Shown: piece after piece, positions 27,882 through 37,092 of the stretch
Numbering within the stretch: the first letter of the stretch is position 1
How the letters are laid out: each line of letters begins with the position of its first letter
Assembly: GCA_030425385.1 (NCBI GenBank)
Contig: JAUIAH010000041.1
Coordinates: 1-64,000, forward strand
DNA: 64,000 nt
DNA from: Verrucomicrobiia bacterium
GTDB taxonomy: Bacteria; Verrucomicrobiota; Verrucomicrobiia; Verrucomicrobiales; DEV007
Direction: 5' to 3'
Notes under the pieces: model-generated
Database searches by the model: none
What the model was told of the DNA's origin: nothing
Seen by the model: the letters and a program-made list of their open reading frames with translations, nothing else
Position numbers and translations under genes: made by a program

Positions 27882-29135
27882 TCACATGGAGAAATAGAAG
27901 ACGTAGTAGGCCGTTGCCTCCAATTCCTCGGCCCGCATGCGTTTCCCTCGTGCGTGCTCGCCCCAGCTCTCGGCGAAGATCATCTCATTGCGATCCCCAT
28001 GGTAGCCCGTGATCACACTCGCGTGTGCCGGGGCTCCTGCCGCGGGCCAGGTGGTTCGATCTTCCTCAGTCGGCTCGGGCAGCGCTGTCATCGTGCCCTC
28101 CGAACGCGCCGCCACCGTATGCAGTCGGTTCCGCTGGCGGTCGTAGCGACGCCAGACCACCACGGGCAAGCCAGCATCAATCGATGCTTTCACCCGATCC
28201 ACATCGACCTTGGAAGCTCGACTCAAACGCAGGCGCCCTTCCTTTGCCGCAGCCTTGTAGGCCTCGATCATCTTGTGCCCACCCATCCCATAACGGAACC
28301 CTGAAACGGACGCCATCGTGGCCGGATCGATCGTCAGGCCCAAATACTGAGCCGCCATCAGATAGGTAGTGATGCCACAGTAAGCGCGCCCACCTTGATA
28401 GATCATGGGGATCCCTTTCAAGGTGACATCACCACCAGGCGCTCGACTCACATTGGCCTCAAGTGCACCCCCACGCTCGCGTTTTCGTAACGGGAGGAGC
28501 TCAGGTCTCAGGTAGTCTTCCTGCACGTTCGCAACCTGACAGAGATCCACCCGCACGTAGAAATTCCGCTCGGTCCGCAGTTGCATCGCCAAATCATCTT
28601 TCTCGAACTGCTGGAAGCGCCGTTTGAACATGACGGTTTTCCCTTCCACCTTGGCCTCCTGGCGAGTTGCTCGCCTCTCCAACTCCTTCTCAAGATTCCT
28701 CTCCAGCTCTTTGAAGATCTTGTGAAAGGTTTGCTGCTTCTCGCGCAAGACCTGTTTGCCTTCGTTAGACTCTTTCAACGTCGGCTCATAGCCAAAGAAG
28801 CTCCCCGCCTCCAGATAGTAGATGGACACGCGCTCCAGGGTCTTCTTATGATAGGTTGCTTCCACGCCAATTGGCACATGGCCAAAGAGATAGGGGGCCG
28901 CCGTGATGTGCTTCACCAGTCGTGGGCCAAACTGATAGGCTTCTTTCCAATCGCCAGGGAGATCGCGGTCCCCACGCCACACCGCAGGATCGAGAAACCC
29001 GTCCGTCATCTCCCGCCCATCAGGTCGCAAACCACCCGCCAAGAGATCCGATAAATCTCCGAAATCTTGAGGCAAGGCCCAGACGGAGACCACACACGAG
29101 AGCGACACGATGGCGTAAGAGAATAAAGATTTCAT
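27882..29135 (-). CDS. Exported C39-like (papain-fold) cysteine peptidase
   Basis: 417 residues, signal peptide at the N-terminus (SLFSYAIVSLSCVVSVWA). Residues about 60-240 are a helical, charged region of unknown function (long KELERNLEKELERR coiled coil). Residues about 245-417 match the C39_2-type fold: catalytic Cys in 'QGGRAYCGITTYLMAAQYLG', His in 'PAHASVITGYHGD', and the following 'FAESWGEHARGKRM'. Probably a periplasmic or secreted peptidase or peptidase-like protein; the coiled coil may be an inhibitory or binding region. Confidence 0.78.
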   Translation of the reverse strand: MKSLFSYAIVSLSCVVSVWALPQDFGDLSDLLAGGLRPDGREMTDGFLDPAVWRGDRDLPGDWKEAYQFGPRLVKHITAAPYLFGHVPIGVEATYHKKTLERVSIYYLEAGSFFGYEPTLKESNEGKQVLREKQQTFHKIFKELERNLEKELERRATRQEAKVEGKTVMFKRRFQQFEKDDLAMQLRTERNFYVRVDLCQVANVQEDYLRPELLPLRKRERGGALEANVSRAPGGDVTLKGIPMIYQGGRAYCGITTYLMAAQYLGLTIDPATMASVSGFRYGMGGHKMIEAYKAAAKEGRLRLSRASKVDVDRVKASIDAGLPVVVWRRYDRQRNRLHTVAARSEGTMTALPEPTEEDRTTWPAAGAPAHASVITGYHGDRNEMIFAESWGEHARGKRMRAEELEATAYYVFYFSM

Positions 29136-29228
29136 AAGAGGAGCAAATACCGCTCAAAACGTAGCGCCTTGCGCGTCGCAAGGCAAGCTCTCCTTGCCAC
29201 CTTTCGGCACGGGTGATAAGCCTCCCAC

Positions 29229-29681
29229 ATGCATCAACCCGGTGGCACTCCTGGAGGTTTGCAGAAGTTTGGGCTCGGGCTCCTCCTCTGCGCGGTCTCT
29301 CTCTATTTCTTCTTTGACTCCGTCCACGTGGAGACGCGCGGTCTTGGCTGGTTCTCCGGTCTCCTGGGCCGCGGCGGCACGACCTGGCAAACGACTTCCA
29401 TGGGCATTCTCTTTGTCCCCTTCTTCATCGGACTGGTCGCCCTCTTCTACGATGCCAAGCAGCGCTGGGCCTGGGCGTTGACCTGGATCGGGCTCGCCAT
29501 CCTGGTCATCGAGATTCTCAGCCGGATTCACTTCCTCATGAGCGTGAAGACCTCCCATCTCATTATCATGCTCGTCACCTTTGCCGCCGGTGCCGGCCTC
29601 ATGCTCCGCAGCTACCGTGATGAATCCCTCGCGCAACAGGCAGCCAATCGAGGCGAACAGCCCGCCAAGCCGAAATCCTAG
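29229..29681 (+). CDS. Small membrane protein of unknown function
   Basis: 150 residues with four hydrophobic segments (KFGLGLLLCAVSLYFFF, SMGILFVPFFIGLVALFY, WAWALTWIGLAILVIEI, THLIIMLVTFAAGAGLML). The first and second are separated by a Gly/Trp-rich loop (GLGWFSGLLGRGGTTWQTTS). I do not recognise a named family. Start ATG 29229. It is followed after 22 bases by another small gene in the same direction. Confidence 0.75.
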   Translation: MHQPGGTPGGLQKFGLGLLLCAVSLYFFFDSVHVETRGLGWFSGLLGRGGTTWQTTSMGILFVPFFIGLVALFYDAKQRWAWALTWIGLAILVIEILSRIHFLMSVKTSHLIIMLVTFAAGAGLMLRSYRDESLAQQAANRGEQPAKPKS

Positions 29682-29703
29682 CAGAACACCCAACTCAATT
29701 CTA

Positions 29704-30069
29704 ATGTCTCGATCCGTGAGGCACGCTCGCGCACTAGCTCATGCGGCCATCTTTCTCGTAGCAGCCACGACTGGGTTCGTCTTGAGAAAACACCATATGG
29801 AGGATGACAAGCTACCAGCCATGTTCACGCGCTCGTATTCCATCCCTCCGAATTTCGAATCATACGACCCCATGGCAGATACAGTCGTCTTCGATTCAGC
29901 CCAACCTCAGACAGCTCACGAAATGTTTGCGAGGGAAGGGATCAAGCTGCCACCCGGATCCAAAGTGTTCTTTGGACGCCCCCGGTCAGAGCTAACCGTC
30001 CACACATCGGCGATGTGTCATGAACAAATTCAACGTTTCGTCAGGTCTACGCAGGAAACAAGCTCTTAG
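29704..30069 (+). CDS. Small anchored protein with a verrucomicrobial STN-like module
   Basis: 121 residues from ATG 29704; the frame is open further upstream (to 29581) but that part overlaps the previous gene. One N-terminal membrane or signal segment (HAAIFLVAATTGFVL). The rest, 'RSYSIPPNFESY ... TAHEMFAREGIKLPPGSKVFFGRPRSELTVHTS', resembles from memory a short module seen singly or in tandem in exported Verrucomicrobia proteins, similar to the secretin N0/STN fold. Function unknown. Confidence 0.6.
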   Translation: MSRSVRHARALAHAAIFLVAATTGFVLRKHHMEDDKLPAMFTRSYSIPPNFESYDPMADTVVFDSAQPQTAHEMFAREGIKLPPGSKVFFGRPRSELTVHTSAMCHEQIQRFVRSTQETSS

Positions 30070-30129
30070 CTGGTTTCGATGCTCCCACGCTCGCTTGACC
30101 GCATCTCGATCCCATGAGATGAAGCGAGC

Positions 30130-30876
30130 ATGGCAGCATTACAAGATTTCGTAGCGGTGGTGACCGGCGCAGGCCGGGGCATTGGCGAAGCCGTGGCAAA
30201 GGCACTTGCCGATGAAGGCGCCAAGGTGGCGGTTCTGAGCCGGACGGCGGCAAATGCCGAACGCACGGCGGCGGCATTGAATGAAACACATCCTGGAAGT
30301 GCACACGCCTTCGCCGTAGATGTGGCGGATTTCGAAGCCATGCAGGCCATCGGTAAGGAGGTCATCAGCACTTGCGGCGGGTGTGATATCCTGGTGAATA
30401 ATGCTGGCGTGACGCGCGATGGCCTTTGCCTGCGGATGGGCGAGGATGATTGGGACACCGTGATCGATACCAATCTGAAAGGCGCTTTCAATGCCTTGAA
30501 GGCCTTTCAACGTCCTCTGCTCAAGTCCAAGAACGCACGAATCATCAATATTGGCTCCGTCGTCGGACTGATGGGCAACGCCGGTCAGGTGAACTACGCG
30601 GCGAGCAAAGCCGGACTGGTCGGCTTTACGAAATCGCTTGCTCGTGAATTTGCTAGTCGCGGCCTTACCGCAAATGTGATTGCGCCAGGATTCATCACCA
30701 CGGACATGACGGGCGAGCTGAGTGATGAGGTGCAAGAAGCGGCCAAAGGCAACATCCCGCTAGGCACGTTTGGGACACCTGAAGACATCGCTGCGGCCGT
30801 GACCTTTCTCGCCGGACCCGCCGCGAAATACATCACCGGTCAAGTGCTCGCCGTCGATGGCGGAATGGCCATGTGA
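30130..30876 (+). CDS. fabG: 3-oxoacyl-ACP reductase (SDR family)
   Basis: 248-residue short-chain dehydrogenase reducing 3-oxoacyl-ACP with NADPH in fatty-acid elongation. Cofactor loop 'VTGAGRGIGEAVA', NNAG motif 'LVNNAGVTRDGLCLRM' (typical of FabG), catalytic Ser in 'IINIGSVVGLMGNAGQ', and Tyr-x3-Lys in 'NYAASKAG'. The C-terminal 'ITGQVLAVDGGMAM' is also FabG-like. Length is normal. It stands apart from other fab genes, convergent with the histidine kinase. Confidence 0.95.
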   Translation: MAALQDFVAVVTGAGRGIGEAVAKALADEGAKVAVLSRTAANAERTAAALNETHPGSAHAFAVDVADFEAMQAIGKEVISTCGGCDILVNNAGVTRDGLCLRMGEDDWDTVIDTNLKGAFNALKAFQRPLLKSKNARIINIGSVVGLMGNAGQVNYAASKAGLVGFTKSLAREFASRGLTANVIAPGFITTDMTGELSDEVQEAAKGNIPLGTFGTPEDIAAAVTFLAGPAAKYITGQVLAVDGGMAM

Positions 30877-30888
30877 TTCGTCACTCTG

Positions 30889-33300
30889 CTAGGATGCGAG
30901 ACCTATCAAATGGTCCATCTTAGACTTGAGGCCATCCAGACTGAACGGCTTGTTGAGCCGATCAAAGCGTTCGCCCAATTCGCCAATCTGGCCGGGCAAT
31001 TCATCAGCGCTGTAGCCGGTGACGAAGAGCACCCCACAAGGGAGTTCGGTCGATTCACGGAATGTCTGAATCATCTCGGGACCAGTGAGGTGCGGCATGA
31101 GCACATCGCTCACCACGAGACGCAATTCACCATGGTGTTTCTTCAAGGCCTCAAGCCCTTCCTTCCCATCGTGCGCCTCAATCACGGTGTAGCCGAGCTT
31201 CTTGAGCATGGCATTGGTCAAGCGACAGACGAGCATGTCGTCTTCGACTAACAGAACGGTCCCAGGATCGTCCTCCGCTCCTAGGGCAACTGGTGAGGCT
31301 GCTGGCTTCTCTTCTGGAAGGGGTTTCTCTGCTGATGGAAAGACCAAGCTGACTACCGTGCCAATGCCTTCCTCCGAATCCATGCTCGCCCATCCCCCAC
31401 AAGCTTTCGCGAAGCCATACACCATACTGAGACCTAGACCAGAACCCTCACCATGTTCCTTCGAGGAGAAGAAGGGCTCAAAGACACGAGCGAGAGCCTC
31501 TGGTGACACGCCATGACCGTCATCCTGGAATCGCAATCTGACATACGTGCCAGGCTTGACCCACTCCTCGGGGCGAGAATCATCGGAGGCTATTTCTAAC
31601 TGATCCACACGAATGATCACCCGCCCACCATCATCGATAGCCTCGCGTGCATTCGCTAGGAGATTTGACAAGACCTGTCGGAGTGTGGGCGGATCCCCTC
31701 GAACATAGCAGTCTTCAGATGGCAATTCGACCTCGAGAGAGATCTTATCTGGCAATGCACCACGGGCGTTCGTCGCCCAGATGGCCAAGGTTTCAGCCAC
31801 GGGAGTCGGCACGAGAGCCACGCCATTCTCAGAGCCCAAGGTTCTAAGCTGACTCACCAAGGCCTTGGCACGCTCTGACGCTTGCAGCACCGGGCGCATG
31901 GGTTCGACGAGGCTCGCATCCTGACGTTGCTGCATCTCCACTTCACCGATGATCACCGTGAGCAAGTTGTTGAACTGGTGCGCAATGCCCCCTGACATCT
32001 TGGCATACGCCTCCATCTTCTGGGTATCACGCAGCCTGCGATTGACTCGATCCAAACGGTCCAGGGTCGAATTCATCCCCGTCAGCAAGCGAAGCCACTC
32101 CCCTTGGAGCCCCTCTCCATCGCCACGCATTTGCGTATCTCCGCGGTCCGCAGCGCCCTCCAACTTGACAAACTCCGCGTTCAGTTTGCTAACCGTTTCA
32201 TTGAGGCTAGCAAACCCACGTGCCACGGCAGCGATCTCATCGTTGGAATCAGTTTCTAAACGCAACGCAAGATCACCACGCTCCATCTTGGCAGTTGCCT
32301 CCGTGAGCGCTGCCAGTGGACGGGCGATGGATTGATACACCGCCATGGTGCCGATGACCCCTAACGCTAACAGAACACTTGAAATAAGCACAGCCGATCC
32401 GATGATGCGGTAGCGATCTCCCGACCAGGCAAGCAACTGATCGCGAATGGCGTGATCCATCTTCTGATAACGCTTTTGCAGAGCAGGTTGATAGAATTGT
32501 GTCAGCACTAGCAAAGCGCCTTCACTCACTGTTCCCAACTCGATATCGCCCTGCGTGAGCGCAAGCGCCTCCTCCTTGGATCGCTGTTGCAAGTGCTGCA
32601 GGTCGGATTCCCCCAGAAGCTTTTCCCCGGCCCCGTAGAAATTGGTGAGAAACCCAAGATTCCGCCTCAGCGTCGCCATCAATTCCTCGCCGTGAGGAGA
32701 CTCACGGACCCACTTGGAATCGCGCTGCCAAAGGAGGGCCAGGCGATCCGCGAGTTCTTTGGTGACTTTGAGAGAGGCATATCGTCGCAGCAGAGATGAT
32801 TTCCCCCGCGGCTCCCCTTTCGTCACCATCGCCTCCGCCAGGGCACGGCTCAATCGATAGCGATCCTGCCGAACCGTTTGGGTCGCCTGTTCGGAGGGAG
32901 ACTCATCCGCCCGGTAGGCAGCCACTAATTGGCGCGCACCACGCAAGTAGCCATCAGCCGCAGCGGCCTCGGTAGCGGATAAACCGCCCGCCATGGTCTC
33001 CAGTTCCGCTAGCGCCCGGTCTGTCCGACGCTGGGCAGGCAGCTCCGCCGCAGCGGCTCCCAACTGTGATAAGCGCCTCTCCCAATCCACCGCCGCCACT
33101 GCATCGGTGGCGATGCGATAGGCTCGCACAGAATCCGCGAGCGCGTCGTCCTCCTGAACGCGCTGCCATGCCTTATAGGTAAGGCCGCCCACACAGACGA
33201 GGATGGCAAGGATCGGCAAGATGCCGAGGACCATCAAACGCGTGCGAACCGTGACGCGACGGAGCCAGTGGGAAATGGGGAGATTCTGTTTAATAATCAA
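30889..33300 (-). CDS. Hybrid sensor histidine kinase with HAMP and C-terminal receiver
   Basis: 803 residues. A membrane segment (LMVLGILPILAILVCVGGLTY) and a second near residue 300 (IIGSAVLISSVLLALGVIGTMAV) flank a roughly 250-residue periplasmic helical sensor. A HAMP linker follows ('ARPLAALTEATAKMERGDLALRL'), then the kinase: H-box 'KMSGGIAHQFNNLLTVI', N-box 'QVLSNLLANAREAIDDGG', G1 'FQDDGHGVSPEA', G2 'GEGSGLGLSMVYGFA'. The receiver domain at about 680-800 has Asp in 'LVVSDVLMPHL', Thr in 'FVTGYS' and Lys in 'RLNKPFS'. No DNA-binding domain, so output must pass to another protein. It lies 64 bases downstream of the TPR gene, probably in one transcript. Confidence 0.94.
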   Translation of the reverse strand: MIIKQNLPISHWLRRVTVRTRLMVLGILPILAILVCVGGLTYKAWQRVQEDDALADSVRAYRIATDAVAAVDWERRLSQLGAAAAELPAQRRTDRALAELETMAGGLSATEAAAADGYLRGARQLVAAYRADESPSEQATQTVRQDRYRLSRALAEAMVTKGEPRGKSSLLRRYASLKVTKELADRLALLWQRDSKWVRESPHGEELMATLRRNLGFLTNFYGAGEKLLGESDLQHLQQRSKEEALALTQGDIELGTVSEGALLVLTQFYQPALQKRYQKMDHAIRDQLLAWSGDRYRIIGSAVLISSVLLALGVIGTMAVYQSIARPLAALTEATAKMERGDLALRLETDSNDEIAAVARGFASLNETVSKLNAEFVKLEGAADRGDTQMRGDGEGLQGEWLRLLTGMNSTLDRLDRVNRRLRDTQKMEAYAKMSGGIAHQFNNLLTVIIGEVEMQQRQDASLVEPMRPVLQASERAKALVSQLRTLGSENGVALVPTPVAETLAIWATNARGALPDKISLEVELPSEDCYVRGDPPTLRQVLSNLLANAREAIDDGGRVIIRVDQLEIASDDSRPEEWVKPGTYVRLRFQDDGHGVSPEALARVFEPFFSSKEHGEGSGLGLSMVYGFAKACGGWASMDSEEGIGTVVSLVFPSAEKPLPEEKPAASPVALGAEDDPGTVLLVEDDMLVCRLTNAMLKKLGYTVIEAHDGKEGLEALKKHHGELRLVVSDVLMPHLTGPEMIQTFRESTELPCGVLFVTGYSADELPGQIGELGERFDRLNKPFSLDGLKSKMDHLIGLAS

Positions 33301-33364
33301 CGATAACCATAATTATTAGGTATCGCAATCGTCGTGGACTCCAATCTTCTCGGGCGCCTAGAAA

Positions 33365-34273
33365 TCAAGAAACCGCGATTGGCTCCGGCTTGAGCGGCGC
33401 CTTGATTGGCTTCGGATCCTGCGCAGGAGCCACTGAGGCGCTACTCTCGGTCAGATAAGCAAGATTCTCCTCTGCGATGGCGTAACACTCGGGATCTGAC
33501 TCCTGATGTCTGGCGAGAACGTTGACGGCTTTCTGCGCGAATTTCTCGGCTTTCCGAGGCTTTCCGAGAGCGTGATAGGCGGCTGCCACATTGCTGAGCG
33601 ATTGCCCCACATCGTGACTATCTTTCCCCTCGAGGCCCTCACGCAACTCCAGGGCGGTCAATTGCATCTCCAAAGCGCGGTCCAGGTGCCCCGCAGCGTG
33701 ATAGAGCGCCCCAATGTTATTGTAGATCGAGGCCACTTCCAGCGACTCTTTCCCGTAGGCGTTGTCGAAGACATCGAGAGCGACAAGGTAGTGCTCTTCC
33801 GCCATTTCAAGGCTTTCGCGGCCTTTGAAGATCATCCCGAGGTTATTCCGCAGCTGAGCCGCCAACAGAGGCTCATTCACAGAAGGACTCTCAAAGATTT
33901 CCACCGCATCCTGGTAGAGCGGAATCGCTTCTTCCGTCCGCCCCTGAACGTCCAGAACGCCAGCTAACTCGCTCTTTAGCAGGGCAATGAGGCGCGGCGA
34001 GACGAGGATGCTTCCCCGCGCCAAAGTGAACGCTTCACGGTAAACGAGCGCAGCCCCATCGTGATCTTCCGCCGAGATCCGTACGGCGGCCAACTCGCGC
34101 AAGGCTTCCAGGAGTTGGGGCAAATGGGCATCGTCCTTCCCCGCCTGCCTCCGGGCAGATTCCACCGCCGTGCGGCTGATCTTGGAGGCCCGCTCAAGAT
34201 CGCCCACCTGCAAATAGTGCCTCAGGCGCTCCGAGAGCACCTTGAAGAGGTTGCGTTGCTGAGTGACCGCCAT
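33365..34273 (-). CDS. Tetratricopeptide repeat protein
   Basis: 302 residues of TPR helices, with repeats of the kinesin-light-chain (TPR_10/12) type: 'LRNNLGMIFKGRESLEMAEEHYLVALDVF', 'ASIYNNIGALYHAAGHLDRALEMQLTALEL', 'SLSNVAAAYHALGKPRKAEKFAQKAV'. No signal peptide or catalytic domain; it is likely a cytosolic protein-interaction scaffold. It may be co-transcribed with the downstream hybrid kinase. Confidence 0.9.
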   Translation of the reverse strand: MAVTQQRNLFKVLSERLRHYLQVGDLERASKISRTAVESARRQAGKDDAHLPQLLEALRELAAVRISAEDHDGAALVYREAFTLARGSILVSPRLIALLKSELAGVLDVQGRTEEAIPLYQDAVEIFESPSVNEPLLAAQLRNNLGMIFKGRESLEMAEEHYLVALDVFDNAYGKESLEVASIYNNIGALYHAAGHLDRALEMQLTALELREGLEGKDSHDVGQSLSNVAAAYHALGKPRKAEKFAQKAVNVLARHQESDPECYAIAEENLAYLTESSASVAPAQDPKPIKAPLKPEPIAVS

Positions 34274-34348
34274 GGGAACAGGGTTCAGGCTAGACTCACA
34301 TCGGGTGAGAATATTCTCAAATCTGTGAATCGAGATTCTTAGCCTTAC

Positions 34349-34873
34349 TTAAGAAGTCAGCTTCTGCAAAAGATCTTTTCGCATGGAGGGAATCTTCCCA
34401 TAAGCCTCCCCGATGCCTGCCACCCCTCGATCGCCCAGCCCCAGATGGACAGCGGTCTGCTCTTCAAAGTAGTGAACGGCCCTCAGCGTGGGGCGCTGAC
34501 GTGCGAGGTAATCTAGACCGCGCTCAAGGAGATCATCCAGCCCCTCCAGAGGAGTCCCCTCTTCTGCCACCAACACTATCAGTTTCGTAAAATAGGAAGC
34601 TGCTAGTGTCTGCACATAGGAATCACGGATGCCCAAGCGCGGGTCTAGCACAGCCACCTCCCGCAACGTATGAAGCGTGGAGCGCCGACTCGGGATAAAC
34701 TCAAGTTCCAACTTGAAGAACAGATCGAGTTTCCCTGCGAACCCACTCTTGGGACGCAGGGCTCCCTTGGCCACGGTCTGGATGAGTCCATGATCATGCG
34801 TGGACCAGTGCACCAGGCGACTCGTCTCACGGAAGGGGTGCCATTGCACCACCGTGCCAGTGGTCTTGATCAA
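34349..34873 (-). CDS. recO: DNA repair protein RecO, short form
   Basis: RecO helps RecF/RecR load RecA on SSB-coated DNA. The N-terminal OB-fold is clear: 'GTVVQWHPFRETSRLVHWSTHDHGLIQTVAKGALRPKSGFAGKLDLFFKLELEF'. The total length is 174 residues against the usual 220-250; the C-terminal part is short and the Cys4 zinc site of many RecO proteins is absent. Similar short forms exist in PVC bacteria as far as I recall. Divergent from prfB across 65 bases. Confidence 0.85.
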   Translation of the reverse strand: MIKTTGTVVQWHPFRETSRLVHWSTHDHGLIQTVAKGALRPKSGFAGKLDLFFKLELEFIPSRRSTLHTLREVAVLDPRLGIRDSYVQTLAASYFTKLIVLVAEEGTPLEGLDDLLERGLDYLARQRPTLRAVHYFEEQTAVHLGLGDRGVAGIGEAYGKIPSMRKDLLQKLTS

Positions 34874-34938
34874 ATGGAAGGGTCTTTCAGATTTCGCAGT
34901 TGAATCCCCGCATCGAGCCCCTTACAGCTTTATCCATC

Positions 34939-36067
34939 ATGAGCGATCAGAAGAAAGGGAATTCAGAGGAAATGGAAGGCTTCTCCACAGAGGCGCTCCG
35001 CACTCGGCTCGGAGAACTCCGGAGGTATCTTTGACCTCCCAAGCCTAGAATCACAGCTCGGGGCGTTAGAAGAAGAAATGACCGCCCCCGATTTCTGGGA
35101 CGATAAGGATCGTGCTCAGGGGAAGATGGAAGAGGTCTCACGGATCAAGAATAAGATCCACCCGTTCGAGAATCTCACCTCCCGTCTTGAAGACCTGGAC
35201 GTGCTCTATGAAATGGCACAGGAAGAGAACGATGCGGAATCGTTCCAAGAAGTGTATACCGAGAAATCGGCCATTGAGAAGGAACTCGGCGCCTTTGAAC
35301 TGAAACAGTTCCTGGCAGGATCCCACGATCATTGCAATGCCTTCATCACCATCCACGCAGGTGCCGGCGGCACAGAAGCGTGCGACTGGGTCGAAATGCT
35401 CACGCGGATGTATCAGCGCTGGGCCGAACGCTCCGGATTCCAGGTCAATGTGCTCGACTTACAAGAAGGCGAAGCCGCTGGCATTCGCACCATTTCCATG
35501 CACATCCTGGGCGAATACGCCTATGGCTACCTCGCCTGCGAACGCGGCGTTCATCGCCTCGTCCGCATCTCCCCCTTTGACTCCAACGGCAAACGCCACA
35601 CCTCCTTCGCCTCCCTCGATGTCACTCCAGAGATCAAGGACACCGGCGAGATCGAGGTGAATGATAGTGACGTCGAAATCACCACGGCCCGCAGCGGAGG
35701 GAAAGGCGGTCAGAATGTCAACAAGGTGGAGACCGCCGTCATCCTCAAGCACCATCCCACCGGCATCATTATCCGGTGCACGCAAGAACGCTCGCAAGGC
35801 CGCAACCGCGACCTCGCCATGGAAATGCTCCTCTCCAAACTCGCCCAGATCGAGGAAGACAAACAACGCGCCGAATCTGAACGCGCCTACGGTGAGAAAG
35901 GCGAAATCGCCTGGGGCAATCAGATCCGCTCCTACGTCTTCCAACCCTATCAGATGGTCAAAGACCTCCGCACCGGCGAAGAGACGTCGAATATCAACGA
36001 CGTCATGGACGGCGCCCTCGACCCCTTCATCGAAGCCAAACTCCGCGGACAAAAGCGCGGCGACTAA
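34939..36067 (+). CDS. prfB: Peptide chain release factor 2 with programmed +1 frameshift
   Basis: RF2 ends translation at UAA and UGA. The gene begins at ATG 34939, reads 31 codons to TGA at 35032-35034, and continues in the +1 frame from 35033 (D-L-P-S-L...), giving about 375 residues. Decisive motifs: RF2 codon-recognition 'SPF' in '[16 protein letters not shown]' and catalytic GGQ in '[16 protein letters not shown]'. The ATG at 35078 is not the true start. UGA read as an in-frame stop when RF2 is plentiful gives autoregulation, as known in E. coli. Confidence 0.96.
35020..35035 (+). promoter_or_regulatory. Programmed +1 frameshift site of prfB
   Basis: The sequence CGGAGGTATCTTTGAC has an internal Shine-Dalgarno (GGAGG), a three-base gap, and the slippery CTT followed by UGA-C, the same arrangement as in E. 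coli prfB (CTT TGA C). Confidence 0.95.
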
Positions 36068-36106
36068 CTACGGACCAATTACTATCTCAGCCATCCATTA
36101 CGCGCT

Positions 36107-36988
36107 TCAATTCGTCAGCGCGTAGAAGATGATGTTGATTCCCATAGGGAAACACAGCTTCTCGGAATACTTCTTAAAGAACCACGGCTCATAGCTTTCC
36201 TCCTCCCAGCCGTCTGCCAAGTCGTTGTTGTGACAGACGAGCATCATCATGCGCCCTTTCTCATCGTACCAGGCATAAAAGTGGGCTTCATTCATCGCCT
36301 CCTCGTCTTCGTAGCTGAAACCCTTGATCTCATAATGGTTATCAATGCCCCGATCCTCCCAATACTTAGCCGCATCGTGACTAGGAACCTGGGGCTTGTA
36401 GGGCAGCTTGAAGACGCAATTAAAGATCGGATGCTTGTTAGGATCATCAAACTCCAACTCCACTGGTTCAATGTCAGGAAAGACACCTTTCATCGCCTCT
36501 TTGACCTCTCCCCAACAGCGATCGCCCCATTGGTCATCTACCATGATGAAGCCCCCTTGCTGCATGTATTTGCGTAAATTCTCCTCCTCTTCGGGAGAGA
36601 ACCAGACATCCCGCAAATCACTCATAAACGCGATGGGAAATTGGAAGATGCGAGGATCATCGATCGCGAGATTCCAATAATCCGGATTCACTTCAATGGC
36701 GGTCAACTCTTGCAAACGTCGCGTGAAATTGGTGTCCGCTTTCGGGAAATCCGTGAACCCACCATCGCCATTGTGCCGTAACCGTAAGAACGTGAGGTGA
36801 TCGTGAGGGAAATCGGTGTCCTCGGTCCATTCACGGTCATCAGGCCGATTCACCTCCTGGCTTTCCGACACTCCCGGGATGTAGTCTCCCTGACGCTGCG
36901 CCCAGGCCGTCAGTCCCAGGCCCACCAACAACGTGGCGAGCACCCAGCGCCCGCCACCCACGATTCGAGTTGATTCGAGTCTCCGCAT
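36107..36988 (-). CDS. DUF4159 domain protein
   Basis: 294 residues from ATG 36988 with a signal or membrane segment (WVLATLLVGLGLTAWA). The body shows DUF4159 features: 'DFPHDHLTFLRLRHNGDGGFTDFPKADTNFTRRLQELT', 'YMQQGGFIMVDDQWGD' and 'CHNNDLADGWEEESYEPWFFKKY'. The family has a glutamine-amidotransferase-like fold and is often near MoxR/VWA genes; none are here. Function unknown. Convergent with prfB, divergent from the next gene. Confidence 0.82.
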   Translation of the reverse strand: MRRLESTRIVGGGRWVLATLLVGLGLTAWAQRQGDYIPGVSESQEVNRPDDREWTEDTDFPHDHLTFLRLRHNGDGGFTDFPKADTNFTRRLQELTAIEVNPDYWNLAIDDPRIFQFPIAFMSDLRDVWFSPEEEENLRKYMQQGGFIMVDDQWGDRCWGEVKEAMKGVFPDIEPVELEFDDPNKHPIFNCVFKLPYKPQVPSHDAAKYWEDRGIDNHYEIKGFSYEDEEAMNEAHFYAWYDEKGRMMMLVCHNNDLADGWEEESYEPWFFKKYSEKLCFPMGINIIFYALTN

Positions 36989-37092
36989 GTTCACGAAGAC
37001 GAAGGTTATCAAGCATTGGCCGAAAGGAAACTGCAATTCCCATGGGTTCAGTAGAACTTGCCGCCCGAGTCTTCCTGTGTAGAACGTTCGGT

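Noticed and set aside
30130-30876. fabG as part of a fatty-acid gene cluster
   Set aside because: No acpP, fabD, fabF or plsX is nearby; it stands alone.
35078-36067. prfB starting at ATG 35078
   Set aside because: The standard RF2 N-terminus and the CTT-TGA-C frameshift site lie upstream; translation starts at 34939.
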